Source of the DNA: Rhizobium sullae
GTDB taxonomy: Bacteria; Pseudomonadota; Alphaproteobacteria; Rhizobiales; Rhizobiaceae
DNA: 64,000 nucleotides
Assembly (NCBI RefSeq): GCF_025200715.1
Contig: NZ_CP104144.1
Span: 434,001-498,000 of the forward strand
Direction of reading: 5' to 3'
The notes beneath the pieces were generated by a model. The model did not search any database, was not told the DNA's origin, and saw nothing but the letters and a program-made list of their open reading frames with translations. The first letter of the stretch is position 1, and each line of letters starts with the position of its first letter. Below, in pieces: positions 1-9,621 of the stretch. The translations under genes were made by a program, and so were the position numbers.

Positions 1-2016
1 TACGCATCCGAACCGACCATTCCGCCGGAGCCGGCGCCGTTTCCGGCTGAAGGCAAGATCAAGTACGTGGCCCGCGACTCCATTTTGGAGTTCAAGGCGC
101 TGCCGGAATATAATGAGCCGGACTGGGTCAAGACGAATTTCGTAGATACCGGCAAGCTGCCGTCGGTCAAGGACCGGCTTCCGAAGGAGCCGCTGGTTTT
201 CAAGACTGAGAACATGCCGGACGGCATCGGCGCTTACGGCGATACAATGCGCCATGTCATCGGCGGGCGCCCTGAAGGCTGGAATTATGGCGCCGGGCAG
301 ACGCAGGGCTGGGGCGGCATCGATATCGGCCTTTCGGAATGCCTGACGCGCACCGCACCGCTCTTCCAGGTGGAGGCCAAGGATACGGAACCGCTTCCGA
401 ACCTTGCCAAGAGCTGGGAATGGTCCGAGGATGGGCATAAGCTCACCATGCACCTGATCGAAGGCGCGAAATGGTCGGACGGCGCCCCCTTCGGTGCCGA
501 CGACATCATGTTCTACTGGGAAGACGAGGTCATCGACCCGAACGTCTCGCCGCTTGGCGGCGGCGCATCACCGGAAGCCTTTGGTACGGGCACGACACTG
601 AAGAAGATCGATGACCATACTGTCGAATGGACGTTCAAGGAGGCCTTCCCAAAACAATATCTCTACACGATGGCCTATCCCAATTTCTGCCCGGGTCCAT
701 CGCATATCCTCAAGCCGCAGCATCCGAAATATTCAAAGAATACTTACGACCAGTTCAAGAACGCCTTCCCGCCGGAATATATGAACATGCCGGTGATGGG
801 GGCTTGGGTGCCGGTCGAATACCGGCCGGACGACATCATCGTCATGCGCCGGAATCCATACTATTGGAAAGTCGACGAGAAGGGCAATCAGCTGCCCTAC
901 CTCAACGAACTGCACTACAAGCTTTCGACTTGGGCAGACCGTGACGTTCAGGCGGTTGCCGGATCGGGCGACTTCTCGAACCTCGAGCAGCCGGAAAACT
1001 TCGTCGCTTCCTTGAAGCGCGCTGCCGAAAAGACGGCACCTGCCCGTCTCGCCTTCGGTCCCCGCCTGATCGGGTATAACCTGCGCATGAACTTTTCGGC
1101 CAACGGCTGGGGCGATCCGGACGGGCGCGGCCAGGCGATCCGCGAGCTGAACCGCAACGAGGATTTCCGCAAGGCTGTCACCATGGCCTTCGATCGCAAA
1201 GCCATCGGCGACTCGCTCGTTAAGGGGCCGTTCACGGCCATTTACCCCGGCGGCTTGTCGTCCGGTACGAGTTTCTATGATCGGCAATCGACCGTCTCTT
1301 ATCCATACGACCTTGAAGGCGCGAAGGCCGGGCTTGCAAAGGCGGGCCTGAAAGACACCGATGGCGACGGCTTCGTGAATTTCCCGGCCGGACAGGCGGG
1401 CGGAAAGAACGTCGAGATCGTGCTGCTCGTCAACAACGGCTATGCCACCGACAAGAGTCTTGCCGAAGGCGTCGTCGGCCAGATGGAGAAGCTTGGCCTC
1501 AAGATCATCATCAACGCACTCGACGGACCGAAGCGCGATGATGCACACTATGCCGGCCGCTTCGACTGGCTGATCCAGCGCAACACCACGGAACTGGCTT
1601 CGGTCGTGCAAAACACCGAGCAGCTCGCGCCTGTCGGCCCGCGTACCAGTTGGCACCACCGTGCCGGCAAGGACGACCAGCTTGATCTGATGCCCTTTGA
1701 AAAGGAGCTTGTCGATATCGTCAACAAATTCAGGACAAGCCAGAACAATGACGAGCGTGTCAGCCTGATGAAAGAGTATCAGAAGATCTCGACGGAGCAC
1801 GTAAATACTGTCGGCCTCACGGAGTATCCAGGGGCACTCATCATCAACAAGCGCTTCTCGAACATCCCGCAGGGCACGCCGATCTTCATGTTCAACTGGG
1901 CTGAAGATTCTGTCATCCGCGAGCGCCTGTGGGTGGCTGCCGACAAGCAGCAGAAATATGAACTTTTCCCCGAGCAACTTCCCGGCAAGCCGGGAGAGAA
2001 GGGTCCGTTGAACTAG
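1..2016 (+). CDS. agpA: Alpha-galactoside-type ABC transporter substrate-binding protein (5' partial)
   Basis: This is a periplasmic family 5 (DppA/OppA-like) binding protein. The frame is open from base 1, so the true start and signal peptide lie upstream of the window; an internal GTG at 67 is not the start. Family features include a lobe with an SW-W-KLTMHL-G-KWSDG pattern (about bases 410-480), the usual place for the family 5 signature, and a long mixed alpha/beta C-terminal region. It heads an operon with two DppBC-type permeases, a fused double ATPase and a GH4 galactosidase. That arrangement matches the rhizobial agp-mel locus, in which AgpA is needed for melibiose and raffinose use. 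The family call is firm; the substrate is inferred from melA. Confidence 0.85.
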   Translation, partial: YASEPTIPPEPAPFPAEGKIKYVARDSILEFKALPEYNEPDWVKTNFVDTGKLPSVKDRLPKEPLVFKTENMPDGIGAYGDTMRHVIGGRPEGWNYGAGQTQGWGGIDIGLSECLTRTAPLFQVEAKDTEPLPNLAKSWEWSEDGHKLTMHLIEGAKWSDGAPFGADDIMFYWEDEVIDPNVSPLGGGASPEAFGTGTTLKKIDDHTVEWTFKEAFPKQYLYTMAYPNFCPGPSHILKPQHPKYSKNTYDQFKNAFPPEYMNMPVMGAWVPVEYRPDDIIVMRRNPYYWKVDEKGNQLPYLNELHYKLSTWADRDVQAVAGSGDFSNLEQPENFVASLKRAAEKTAPARLAFGPRLIGYNLRMNFSANGWGDPDGRGQAIRELNRNEDFRKAVTMAFDRKAIGDSLVKGPFTAIYPGGLSSGTSFYDRQSTVSYPYDLEGAKAGLAKAGLKDTDGDGFVNFPAGQAGGKNVEIVLLVNNGYATDKSLAEGVVGQMEKLGLKIIINALDGPKRDDAHYAGRFDWLIQRNTTELASVVQNTEQLAPVGPRTSWHHRAGKDDQLDLMPFEKELVDIVNKFRTSQNNDERVSLMKEYQKISTEHVNTVGLTEYPGALIINKRFSNIPQGTPIFMFNWAEDSVIRERLWVAADKQQKYELFPEQLPGKPGEKGPLN

Positions 2017-2041
2017 AGCTCCCTCCCAAATGAAGTGAGCA

Positions 2042-2068
2042 TCCGGCCGCGCGTGGTGCGCGGCCGGA
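2042..2068 (+). promoter_or_regulatory. Intercistronic hairpin after the binding-protein gene
   Basis: A perfect 11-bp stem (TCCGGCCGCGC / GCGCGGCCGGA) with a 5-nt loop lies 25 bp after the binding-protein stop. No T-run follows, so it looks like an mRNA 3'-end stabiliser or partial attenuator rather than a full terminator. Confidence 0.7.
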
Positions 2069-2132
2069 CATAACCAACAAGCCGGCCGCGCTGACGAAGA
2101 GCGACTGGCGGCAAGGAGAAGCGAACCGTCCA

Positions 2133-3140
2133 ATGTTACGATTCCTGCTCATGCGCACAGCCTCTGCGGTTCCCGTGCTTTTCATCCTGAGCGTGGCGAC
2201 ATTTGCCATCATCCAGGCGCCGCCCGGCGATTACGCCGATTACATTCGCTCCCAGCTGATCAACCAGAGTGGCGCGTCCTTCGCGCAGGCGGAAGCGCAG
2301 GCGCAGGCCTACCGCGTCGAGCATGGCCTCGATCAACCGATGGTCATCCAGTACTTCAACTGGATCGGTGGCATCGTCACCCGCGGCGATTTCGGCTACA
2401 GCATGTACTACAACAAGCCAGTTGCCGACGTCGTCGGCGAGCGCCTGCCGCGCACGCTGCTGCTAGCCCTCGTCTGCCATCTCTTCGCTTCCGTGCTCGG
2501 CATCGGCTTCGGCATTTGGGCGGCAACACGCCAGTATACCTGGATCGACAGCCTTCTTTCCGGCATTTCCTTTCTCGGCATGACGGTGCCGCGCTTTCTG
2601 ATGGCACTGATCATCGTCTACCTGCTGGTGTTCCAATTCAACATTTCTGAGATCGGCAGCTTCTTCTCGCCGCAGTATGGCGGCGCGCCATGGTCGTGGG
2701 CGAAGTTCGTCGACCTCGTCAGCCATGTCTGGCCGGTCGTGGCGATCGCGACGTTCGGGGGGCTTGCCTACAATATGCGCGTCATGCGCGGCAATCTCCT
2801 CGACACGCTGAACGCGCAATATGTCGAGACTGCCAAGGCGAAAGGCTTGACCGGGAGCGCGGTCGTCATGCGCCATGCCGTGCCCAACGCGCTGCATCCG
2901 CTGGTCATGTATCAGGGCGTCGTGCTTCCCTACATGCTAACCGGAGAAATCGAGACGGCGATCATTTTTGCCCTGCCGACCGTAGGCCCCGCCATTGTCG
3001 GCTCGATGGCCATCGGTGACGTCTACGTCACCGCGACCTTCATGTTGGTGCTGTCGGCGACGCTGATCGTCGGCAATATCATTGCCGATATGCTGCTTGC
3101 CATGCTGGACCCGCGCGTCCGCCAGTATGGAGGAGCCTGA
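2133..3140 (+). CDS. ABC transporter permease, DppB/OppB type
   Basis: Inner-membrane permease of a peptide/oligosaccharide-class ABC importer (335 aa). It has an N-terminal membrane anchor (about residues 8-30), a periplasmic segment, then about five further hydrophobic helices. The cytoplasmic EAA-type loop that contacts the ATPase is visible near residues 225-255 (YVETAKAKGL followed by RHAVPNAL). An AAGGAG sequence lies rather far upstream (about 14 nt) of the ATG. It is followed after 1 bp by the second permease. Family 5 importers carry oligopeptides or galactosides; here melA downstream points to alpha-galactosides. Confidence 0.9.
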   Translation: MLRFLLMRTASAVPVLFILSVATFAIIQAPPGDYADYIRSQLINQSGASFAQAEAQAQAYRVEHGLDQPMVIQYFNWIGGIVTRGDFGYSMYYNKPVADVVGERLPRTLLLALVCHLFASVLGIGFGIWAATRQYTWIDSLLSGISFLGMTVPRFLMALIIVYLLVFQFNISEIGSFFSPQYGGAPWSWAKFVDLVSHVWPVVAIATFGGLAYNMRVMRGNLLDTLNAQYVETAKAKGLTGSAVVMRHAVPNALHPLVMYQGVVLPYMLTGEIETAIIFALPTVGPAIVGSMAIGDVYVTATFMLVLSATLIVGNIIADMLLAMLDPRVRQYGGA

Positions 3141-3141
3141 T

Positions 3142-4275
3142 ATGTTCGCCTTCGATTCCTCCCTTCCGCCGCCACATGAAGAAACCGTCAAGAAGCCGCC
3201 GCATGGCAACGAAAGCTATATCGCGCTCGTCTGGCGCCGCCTGAAGCGCTCCTGGACGGGCATGATGGGCCTCATCCTCGTCGGTCTGCTGATCATCATG
3301 GCTGTCTTTGCGGATTTCTTCGCGCCGATGGACCCGAAGGCAACCGATGTCGGTTTTGCGCCACCGCAGGTCATGAGCTTCCACGACAAGGACGGCAATT
3401 TCGTCTTCCGGCCGCGCGTCTATGCGCTCGCCGATTCAGAAGAGCTCGACCCCGTCACGTTCCAGCCAATCGTTGGTCCGGATTATGACAATCCGCGCTA
3501 CCTCGGCTTCTTCGTGAAGGGGGCGGACTACAAGCTTTTCGGCCTCATTCCGGCCAACCGGCATTTCTTCGGTTCGACAGATGGCCAGCCGGTGCATTTT
3601 CTGGGTACCGACAAATTTGGACGCGACGTGCTTTCGCGCGCAATCATCGGCTCGCGCATTTCGCTGGTGATCGCACTGACCGTCGTCTTCATCGTCACGA
3701 TTGTGGGTACCACGGTCGGCATGGTCTCCGGCTACTTCGGCGGTACCTTCGATGTCTGGGTCCAGCGGTTCGTTGAGCTGGTGCTCGCCTTCCCGCAATT
3801 GCCGCTCTATCTGGCGCTGACGTCGCTGATCCCTGTCACGGCTCCGACGAACGTCTTCCTTGCCTTCGTCATCATCGTCATGTCGGCACTCGGCTGGGCG
3901 CAGATGTCGCGCGAAGTTCGCGGCAAGACGCTGGCTCTGGCGCGCATCGATTATGTGCGGGCGGCGATGGCTGTCGGCGCGACCGACAAGCGTATCATCT
4001 TCCAGCACATTTTCCCGAATGTGATGAGCCACGTGATCGTATCGGTGACCCTGCACATTCCGAGCGTCGTGCTGCTTGAATCCTTCCTCGGGTTCTTAGG
4101 CTTTGCCGTAAAGCCGCCACTGATCTCCTGGGGCCTGATGCTGCAGGATACGGCGAACTATTCCGTTATCGGCACCTATCCCTGGATCCTCGCTCCCGTC
4201 GGCTTCGTGCTTGTGACCGTCTTTGCCTTCAATGCGCTGGGCGACGGCCTGCGCGACGCAGTCGATCCTTACTGA
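3142..4275 (+). CDS. ABC transporter permease, DppC/OppC type
   Basis: Second inner-membrane permease (377 aa from this start). The ATG at 3142 is chosen because GGAGG at 3129-3133 sits about 8 nt ahead of it; an in-frame ATG at 3127 overlaps that ribosome-binding site. After a cytoplasmic N-terminus and the first helix comes a long insert of roughly 100 residues (about 60-160), larger than in typical DppC. Then follow the HFLGTDKFGRDVLSR signature, typical of this family, and the EAA-like loop (YVRAAMAVGATDKRIIFQHI). It lies between the first permease and the fused ATPase. Confidence in the family is high. Confidence 0.9.
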   Translation: MFAFDSSLPPPHEETVKKPPHGNESYIALVWRRLKRSWTGMMGLILVGLLIIMAVFADFFAPMDPKATDVGFAPPQVMSFHDKDGNFVFRPRVYALADSEELDPVTFQPIVGPDYDNPRYLGFFVKGADYKLFGLIPANRHFFGSTDGQPVHFLGTDKFGRDVLSRAIIGSRISLVIALTVVFIVTIVGTTVGMVSGYFGGTFDVWVQRFVELVLAFPQLPLYLALTSLIPVTAPTNVFLAFVIIVMSALGWAQMSREVRGKTLALARIDYVRAAMAVGATDKRIIFQHIFPNVMSHVIVSVTLHIPSVVLLESFLGFLGFAVKPPLISWGLMLQDTANYSVIGTYPWILAPVGFVLVTVFAFNALGDGLRDAVDPY

Positions 4276-4285
4276 GGTGATGAAG

Positions 4286-5953
4286 ATGGCCCTTTCTCTT
4301 GTCAGTTCTTTCGCGCCGGCCATCCGTCACGACCACGATGGCCGCAAGGAAAGCCCGATCATCGACGCACGCAATATCGCTGTGAACTTCAAGGTCGAAG
4401 ATGGGCTGGTCGAGGCGGTTAAGGATATCTCGTTTCAGCTCTATCGCGGCGAGACGATCGCGATCGTCGGCGAATCCGGATCCGGCAAATCGGTAACCGC
4501 GCGCACGGTGATGGGGCTTCTTTCGAAACGCGCGGCCGTCTCGCCGAAATCGACCATCGACTATGACGGTGCCAATATCCTGAAATTCTCCGAACGCGCA
4601 CGGCGCAAGCTGCGCGGCAACCGCATCTCGATGATTTTCCAGGAGCCGATGAGCTCGCTAAACCCGATCTACACGATCGGCAGCCAGATCGTCGAAGCGA
4701 TCCGGGTGCATAAGAAGATCGGCCGCAGGCAGGCCGAGGCACGGGCGCTGGAGCTTCTGAAGCACGTGCAGATTCCAGATCCCGAAGCGCGGCTGAAACA
4801 ATATCCGCATCAGCTCTCGGGCGGCCAGCGCCAGCGCGTGATGATTGCCATGGCGCTCGCCAACGATCCGGACGTCCTGATCGCCGACGAGCCGACGACG
4901 GCGCTTGACGTCACCGTGCAGGCACAGATCCTGAACCTTATCCGCAACCTGCAGAAGGAACTGCGGATGGCGGTGATCCTGATTACCCACGATCTCACGG
5001 TCGTTCGGCAGTTCTCGGACTACGTCTATGTGATGCAGCATGGCGAGATGCGCGAGCATAACACGACCGAGCGGCTTTTTGCCAATCCTCAGCATCCTTA
5101 CACGAAACATCTGCTTGGCTCCGAGCCGCGCGGCCAGGCAAACCCATTGCCGGAAAATTCCGAGATCATTCTTGATGCCAAGAACGTGCGCGTTTCCTTC
5201 ATGCTGCGCCACGGCACCTTCTTCAGGCCGGAAATGCGGGAGCTCGTTGCTGTCGACAGTCTGAGTCTCACGCTTCGTCGTCATGAGACGCTTGGTCTCG
5301 TCGGCGAATCCGGTTCCGGCAAAACCACCTTCGGTCAGGCGCTGGTCCGGCTGAACGACCCGGACGGCGGCGAAATTTACTTCGATCACCAGCCCATCCA
5401 CGGCCGCTCGCGCGCCGAAATGCGGCCGCTGCGCTCGCGCATGCAGGTCGTCTTCCAGGATCCGTTCTCGTCGCTCAATCCGCGCATGACGATCGGCCAG
5501 ATCATCGAGGAGGGACTGGTTGTCAACAAGCTCGGCGCGACCAAGTCCGAGCGCATGGACCGGGTGCGCGAGGCGCTGATTGCGGCCGGCATGCCGGGTC
5601 ACATTCTCTCGCGCTTCCCGCATGAGTTCTCCGGCGGCCAGCGTCAGCGCATCGCCATTGCCCGCGCGATCGCGCTTGAACCCGAATTCATCCTGCTCGA
5701 CGAACCGACCTCGGCGCTCGATCTTTCCGTCCAGGCGCAGATCATTGAGCTCCTTCGCAGATTGCAGGACGAGCGGGGCTTGAGCTACCTCTTCATCTCG
5801 CACGATCTCAAGGTCGTGCGGGCGCTGTGCCACCGTGTGATCGTCATGCAGCACGGCCGCATCATGGAAGAGGGGCCTGTCAACGACGTTTTATCCAACC
5901 CCAAGACCGCCTACACGGAACGGCTGGTGAAAGCCGCTTTCGAGGTAGCATGA
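4286..5953 (+). CDS. ABC transporter ATP-binding protein with two fused nucleotide-binding domains (DppD-DppF type)
   Basis: Cytoplasmic ATPase driving the upstream permeases. Two complete ATPase domains lie in one chain of about 555 aa. Each has a Walker A (GESGSGKSV in the first half, GESGSGKTT in the second), a signature (LSGGQRQRV and FSGGQRQRI) and a Walker B ending in DEPT. This is a DppD-DppF fusion, common in rhizobial family 5 importers. The start at 4286 follows GAGG at 4274-4277 with about 8 nt spacing; ATG 4280 is an alternative. melA follows 22 bp later, so co-transcription is likely. Confidence 0.92.
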   Translation: MALSLVSSFAPAIRHDHDGRKESPIIDARNIAVNFKVEDGLVEAVKDISFQLYRGETIAIVGESGSGKSVTARTVMGLLSKRAAVSPKSTIDYDGANILKFSERARRKLRGNRISMIFQEPMSSLNPIYTIGSQIVEAIRVHKKIGRRQAEARALELLKHVQIPDPEARLKQYPHQLSGGQRQRVMIAMALANDPDVLIADEPTTALDVTVQAQILNLIRNLQKELRMAVILITHDLTVVRQFSDYVYVMQHGEMREHNTTERLFANPQHPYTKHLLGSEPRGQANPLPENSEIILDAKNVRVSFMLRHGTFFRPEMRELVAVDSLSLTLRRHETLGLVGESGSGKTTFGQALVRLNDPDGGEIYFDHQPIHGRSRAEMRPLRSRMQVVFQDPFSSLNPRMTIGQIIEEGLVVNKLGATKSERMDRVREALIAAGMPGHILSRFPHEFSGGQRQRIAIARAIALEPEFILLDEPTSALDLSVQAQIIELLRRLQDERGLSYLFISHDLKVVRALCHRVIVMQHGRIMEEGPVNDVLSNPKTAYTERLVKAAFEVA

Positions 5954-5975
5954 TTGCTGAATGCCGGAGGTTATA

Positions 5976-7346
5976 ATGGCACGAAATCCCAAGATCACGT
6001 TTATTGGAGCAGGCTCCACCGTCTTCATGAAAAACATCGTCGGCGACGTTTTGCAGCGCCCGGCGCTGTCGGGTGCTACGATCGCGCTGATGGACATCAA
6101 TCCGCAGCGGCTCGAAGAAAGCGCCATCGTCGTCAACAAGCTGATTTCGACGCTCGGCGTCAAAGCCAAGGCCGAGACCTATTCCGACCAGCGCAAGGCG
6201 CTTTCGGGCGCCGACTTCGTCGTCGTCGCCTTCCAGATTGGCGGCTATGAGCCCTGCACCGTCACCGATTTCGAAGTGCCTAAGAAATACGGTCTGCGCC
6301 AGACCATTGCCGACACGCTCGGCGTCGGTGGCATCATGCGGGGCCTCAGAACAGTGCCGCATCTCTGGAAGATTTGCGAGGACATGCTCGCCGTCTGCCC
6401 GGATGCGATCATGCTGCAATATGTAAATCCCATGGCCATCAACACCTGGGCGATTGCGGAAAAGTATCCGGCGATCAAGCAGGTCGGCCTCTGCCACTCG
6501 GTGCAGGGCACGGCAATGGAACTGGCGCACGACCTCGACATTCCCTACGAGGAAATCCGCTACCGCTCGGCCGGCATCAACCACATGGCCTTTTATCTGA
6601 CGTTCGAGCACCGCCAGCCGGATGGATCCTACAAGAACCTCTATCCCGATCTTGTTCGCGCCTATCGTGAAGGCCAGGCCCCGAAGCCTGGCTGGAACCC
6701 GCGCTGCCCGAACAAGGTGCGCTACGAGATGCTGACGCGCCTCGGCTATTTCGTCACCGAAAGCTCGGAGCACTTTGCCGAATACACGCCCTACTTCATC
6801 AAGGGGGGCCGTGAGGACCTGATCGAGAAGTTCGGTATTCCACTCGATGAATATCCGAAGCGCTGCGTCGAGCAGATCGAACGCTGGAAGGGCCAGGCGG
6901 AAGCCTACCGATCGGCTGAGAAAATCGAGGTCGCGCAATCGAAGGAATATGCCTCGTCCATCATCAACTCGGTCTGGACCGGCGAGCCGTCCGTCATCTA
7001 CGGCAACGTCCGTAACAACGGCTGCATCACCTCGCTGCCTGCAAATTGTGCCGCCGAAGTGCCCTGCCTAGTCGACGCCTCAGGCATCCAGCCGACCTTC
7101 ATCGGCGATTTGCCACCGCAACTGACGGCGCTGATCCGCACCAACGTCAATGTTCAAGAACTGACCGTCCAAGCGCTGATGACGGAGAACCGCGAGCACA
7201 TCTATCACGCCGCGATGATGGACCCGCACACGGCGGCCGAGCTCGACCTCGACCAGATCTGGTCGCTCGTTGACGACCTTCTGGCGGCCCATGGCGACTG
7301 GCTGCCGGATTGGGCGCGCACGGGTAGGAAGGTACAGGCAGCTTAA
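5976..7346 (+). CDS. melA: Alpha-galactosidase, glycoside hydrolase family 4
   Basis: Cytoplasmic NAD- and Mn-dependent enzyme that hydrolyses alpha-galactosides such as melibiose after import. The N-terminus is a Rossmann fold (ITFIGAGST). GH4 landmarks include YVNPMA, the metal-site cysteine in GLCHSVQGT and the metal-site histidine in GINHMAFYL, with a family-typical length of 456 aa. The start at 5976 is preferred over ATG 5961 because GGAGG sits between them at the right spacing. It is the last gene of the importer operon, as in the rhizobial agp-melA locus. Alpha-glucosidase activity cannot be excluded from sequence alone, but context favours galactosides. Confidence 0.88.
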   Translation: MARNPKITFIGAGSTVFMKNIVGDVLQRPALSGATIALMDINPQRLEESAIVVNKLISTLGVKAKAETYSDQRKALSGADFVVVAFQIGGYEPCTVTDFEVPKKYGLRQTIADTLGVGGIMRGLRTVPHLWKICEDMLAVCPDAIMLQYVNPMAINTWAIAEKYPAIKQVGLCHSVQGTAMELAHDLDIPYEEIRYRSAGINHMAFYLTFEHRQPDGSYKNLYPDLVRAYREGQAPKPGWNPRCPNKVRYEMLTRLGYFVTESSEHFAEYTPYFIKGGREDLIEKFGIPLDEYPKRCVEQIERWKGQAEAYRSAEKIEVAQSKEYASSIINSVWTGEPSVIYGNVRNNGCITSLPANCAAEVPCLVDASGIQPTFIGDLPPQLTALIRTNVNVQELTVQALMTENREHIYHAAMMDPHTAAELDLDQIWSLVDDLLAAHGDWLPDWARTGRKVQAA

Positions 7347-7356
7347 CGCTGCAAAA

Positions 7357-7379
7357 GCAGCGGTGGCGCTCACCGCTGC
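7357..7379 (+). terminator. Hairpin after melA
   Basis: A perfect 9-bp stem (GCAGCGGTG / CACCGCTGC) with a 5-nt loop lies 11 bp after the melA stop. There is no T-run, so terminator function is tentative. Confidence 0.5.
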
Positions 7380-7544
7380 GGATGGCGTTCACAGGCCCTT
7401 CACGCCCTGACTGGGCAATGAAAGTACGACGCGCCAGCCGGATTTTGCCTTTGCCTTATATTCAGAAACGTCTATTTATGTCGGCGCAAAATGCGATTTG
7501 CCGGACGAAAGTGCGGCAGGGTTAAATGATCAAAGGAAGACGCT

Positions 7545-7751
7545 ATGGCGACCGGTACGGTAAAATGGTTCAATGCAACGAAGGGCTTTGGTTTCATCCA
7601 GCCGGACGACGGAAGCGCTGACGTCTTCGTCCACATTTCCGCGGTTGAGCGGGCTGGCATGCGTGGCCTCAACGACGGCCAGAAGATCACCTACGAGCTG
7701 GTCAAGGACCGCAAGTCGGGCAAGATGTCGGCGGACAATCTGCAGGCTTGA
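7545..7751 (+). CDS. Cold-shock protein, CspA family
   Basis: Small (68 aa) single-domain nucleic-acid-binding protein acting as an RNA chaperone. The whole length is one cold-shock domain with RNP1 (KGFGFIQP) and RNP2 (VFVHISA) motifs. AGGAAGA lies 5-8 nt before the ATG. It is monocistronic: a hairpin precedes it at 7357-7379 and a strong terminator follows at 7776-7798. The roughly 190-bp leader has no other gene. Rhizobia carry several csp paralogues, so no specific name is assigned. Confidence 0.96.
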   Translation: MATGTVKWFNATKGFGFIQPDDGSADVFVHISAVERAGMRGLNDGQKITYELVKDRKSGKMSADNLQA

Positions 7752-9294
7752 GCCTGATTTCGATGCGACAGTCGGAAGGCCGGGTTTTCCCGGCCTTTCG
7801 CGTTTGCCAATGTCTCGGGCATCCATGCCTTGTTGGCTTCGCTGTCGTGCGTACCTTCGGGATGCCAGGTATTGCCGAGGAACGCAAATGACGACAACAG
7901 TCGCGGCAAAGGCCATCGATTGGCCGGACATTCCTCAGGAGTTCTGGATGCTGGCGGATCCAGCCCACCTCTGCCCGGGTGAGGGCCTGGGCTACCATTA
8001 GCATGTCCTCTTCCCATTTGGTATAGAAGCCACGCCGTTGCTCGCGCCATTGCAGATACCAGTCCCAAACACCGGGGAATACGAGCAGGCCGAAGCTCAA
8101 CTGGCTGAGCGGAACGCCCCGACCTTTGACATTGCCGGACGGGGAGGCGACAAGCGCCCCGAACATCAGGCCGAGGTGCTCGATCTTTTGGGAGGCGGTT
8201 TCCTCTCCCCAGACCCCGTTGCGTTGCAAGCCGATCGCCGTCAGCGTCGAGGTTTTGAAGCGAATGAGGTCGGCCATTTCCATGGCGAGCCGCGGCGGCG
8301 CGTCGACCACACCTGAGAGCAGGTCAGGATCATCGAGTTCCTCTGCTATATTCTGGTGGGCGCCGGCCGCCGACACCAGAGATCGCGGCGAAAGAGGACC
8401 ACCGCCATAGGTGACGCCTGGAAAGCGGATGGCGTAACGCTGCTTGCTAGCCGCAGCCTGATAGCGGCGATACTCCGTTGAGCCGGAGATGATCACCCGG
8501 CGAACCCAATCGAGGATCTCTTCCCGCTTGGTGAATGGCAAGCTGCTGAAATCATCCGGCAGATGCAGTGAAATCCGCCGCCGCTCGGCCGGACTGATGT
8601 CACCGAGATCATGGCCGTAGAGCGAGCGTGCCTCGTGCGGCAGCTTTGCTTTGAAATATCCCTCTGACAACCGATAACGCTGCTCGATGCGGCGCAGGAT
8701 ATCGAAACTCGCAACTGACCGCGGCACGCGTTCGCCCTGGATCCAGGACAGTAGGGTCTTGCTGTCGAATGTCTCGTTCAATCGGACGACGGCGCGGTAG
8801 AGCTGCCAATAGCTGTCGCCGAACCGGCGCATATGATAAACCAGCGCATCCTGAAAACTAACCGGATCATCGGTCGCTTCGAACAATGGCTCCGGAAACG
8901 GGCTGATCGGTTTCGGCTGAGGTCCACGCGGCGCGGAAGCAGATTGGGTAAAGGAGCGGTCGGCCGCAGCGCGTTGTGGTTTTCGCGTGGAGGATGTTGC
9001 TGCTGTCGGCTTAACCCGCGTTTCCTTACTCGATCGAACAAGAAGCTTTTTCGGTCGGATCTCTTCAGCTGCACGCGGCGCTCCGAGCCATCGGATGATC
9101 GCGTCCAGGCCGAGGCGGAGTTCCTTCTTCAACTCTGCCGTCAAATCGTCTTCGATCCCGCACACCTGTCCGATCGTCATCCAGTCGATGCGGCCATTTA
9201 GGATTGGCGGCTGCTTGCGGTAGATAATTAGGCTGATGAGGTAAGGGCGGATATTCTCCAGTACCCGCTTCGGAGCTATCGGCGCGATGCGCAC
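7702..9294 (-). pseudogene. Integrase/recombinase-like protein, apparently truncated at the 3' end
   Basis: A long frame (530 codons, GTG start at 9294) that resembles, from memory, the N-terminal part of large plasmid-borne site-specific recombinases of rhizobia, which are much longer and end in a tyrosine-recombinase domain. That comparison is recollection, not a search. Residues 1-80 form a basic helical region, followed by a low-complexity Ser/Arg/Pro linker (about 85-140), then a helical region with an HTH-like segment (about 150-205). No R-H-R-Y catalytic domain is visible. The last 70 or so residues are Cys/Arg/Pro-rich and run through the csp terminator, so they look like out-of-frame read-through beyond a breakpoint near 7860-7900. 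Confidence 0.5.
7776..7798 (+). terminator. Rho-independent terminator of the cold-shock gene
   Basis: Stem AAGGCCGGG / CCCGGCCTT with a TTTT loop and a trailing T-run, 25 bp after the csp stop. It also lies inside the 3' end of the opposite-strand integrase-like frame. That supports the view that this end of the minus-strand frame is not native coding sequence. Confidence 0.85.
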
Positions 9295-9621
9295 CTCGCA
9301 GAATTCCGAGATTTTTCGCTAAAAATGACGTGATGAAAGATCTTGTTTGGTCATGCTCATTCCATTTCTCTCGGCACCAACGCCGAGGGCGAGCGGAAAT
9401 AGGAGCGCAGTTTTTAAGAAATGATGTATTGGAGGACGGTCCGTCGGTTGGCGGCTAGATCCATCGGCACCGTGGGGTCTCATGGAGCCGGCCTGGAATC
9501 CGGCACCTGCGCTCGACGCAGTGACAACGGTCTACGTTAATTAAGCGCGCTTACCTAAGCTTGATGCTTATTTAAAAAAAGGGGCGCTTGCTTAAATAAC
9601 GGACGGAATTCATATTAGGCT
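9295..9621. other. Intergenic region between the integrase-like remnant and fic
   Basis: No coding frame is supported in these 327 bases. The last 80 bases are AT-rich and contain an inverted repeat TTATTTAA / TTAAATAA (about 9568-9599) with 16 nt between the arms. Just before it lies a run with TTAATTAA and GCGCGC. The arms lie 23-54 bp ahead of the fic start and could be its promoter or operator. Confidence 0.45.

Noticed and set aside
733..2133. 466-codon minus-strand frame opposite the binding-protein gene
   Set aside because: It mirrors the plus-strand gene in high-GC DNA and has no family motifs or ribosome-binding site; the plus strand carries a clear family 5 protein.
7573..8001. Plus-strand 142-codon frame overlapping csp
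   Set aside because: It is a shifted frame of the cold-shock gene that continues through its terminator.
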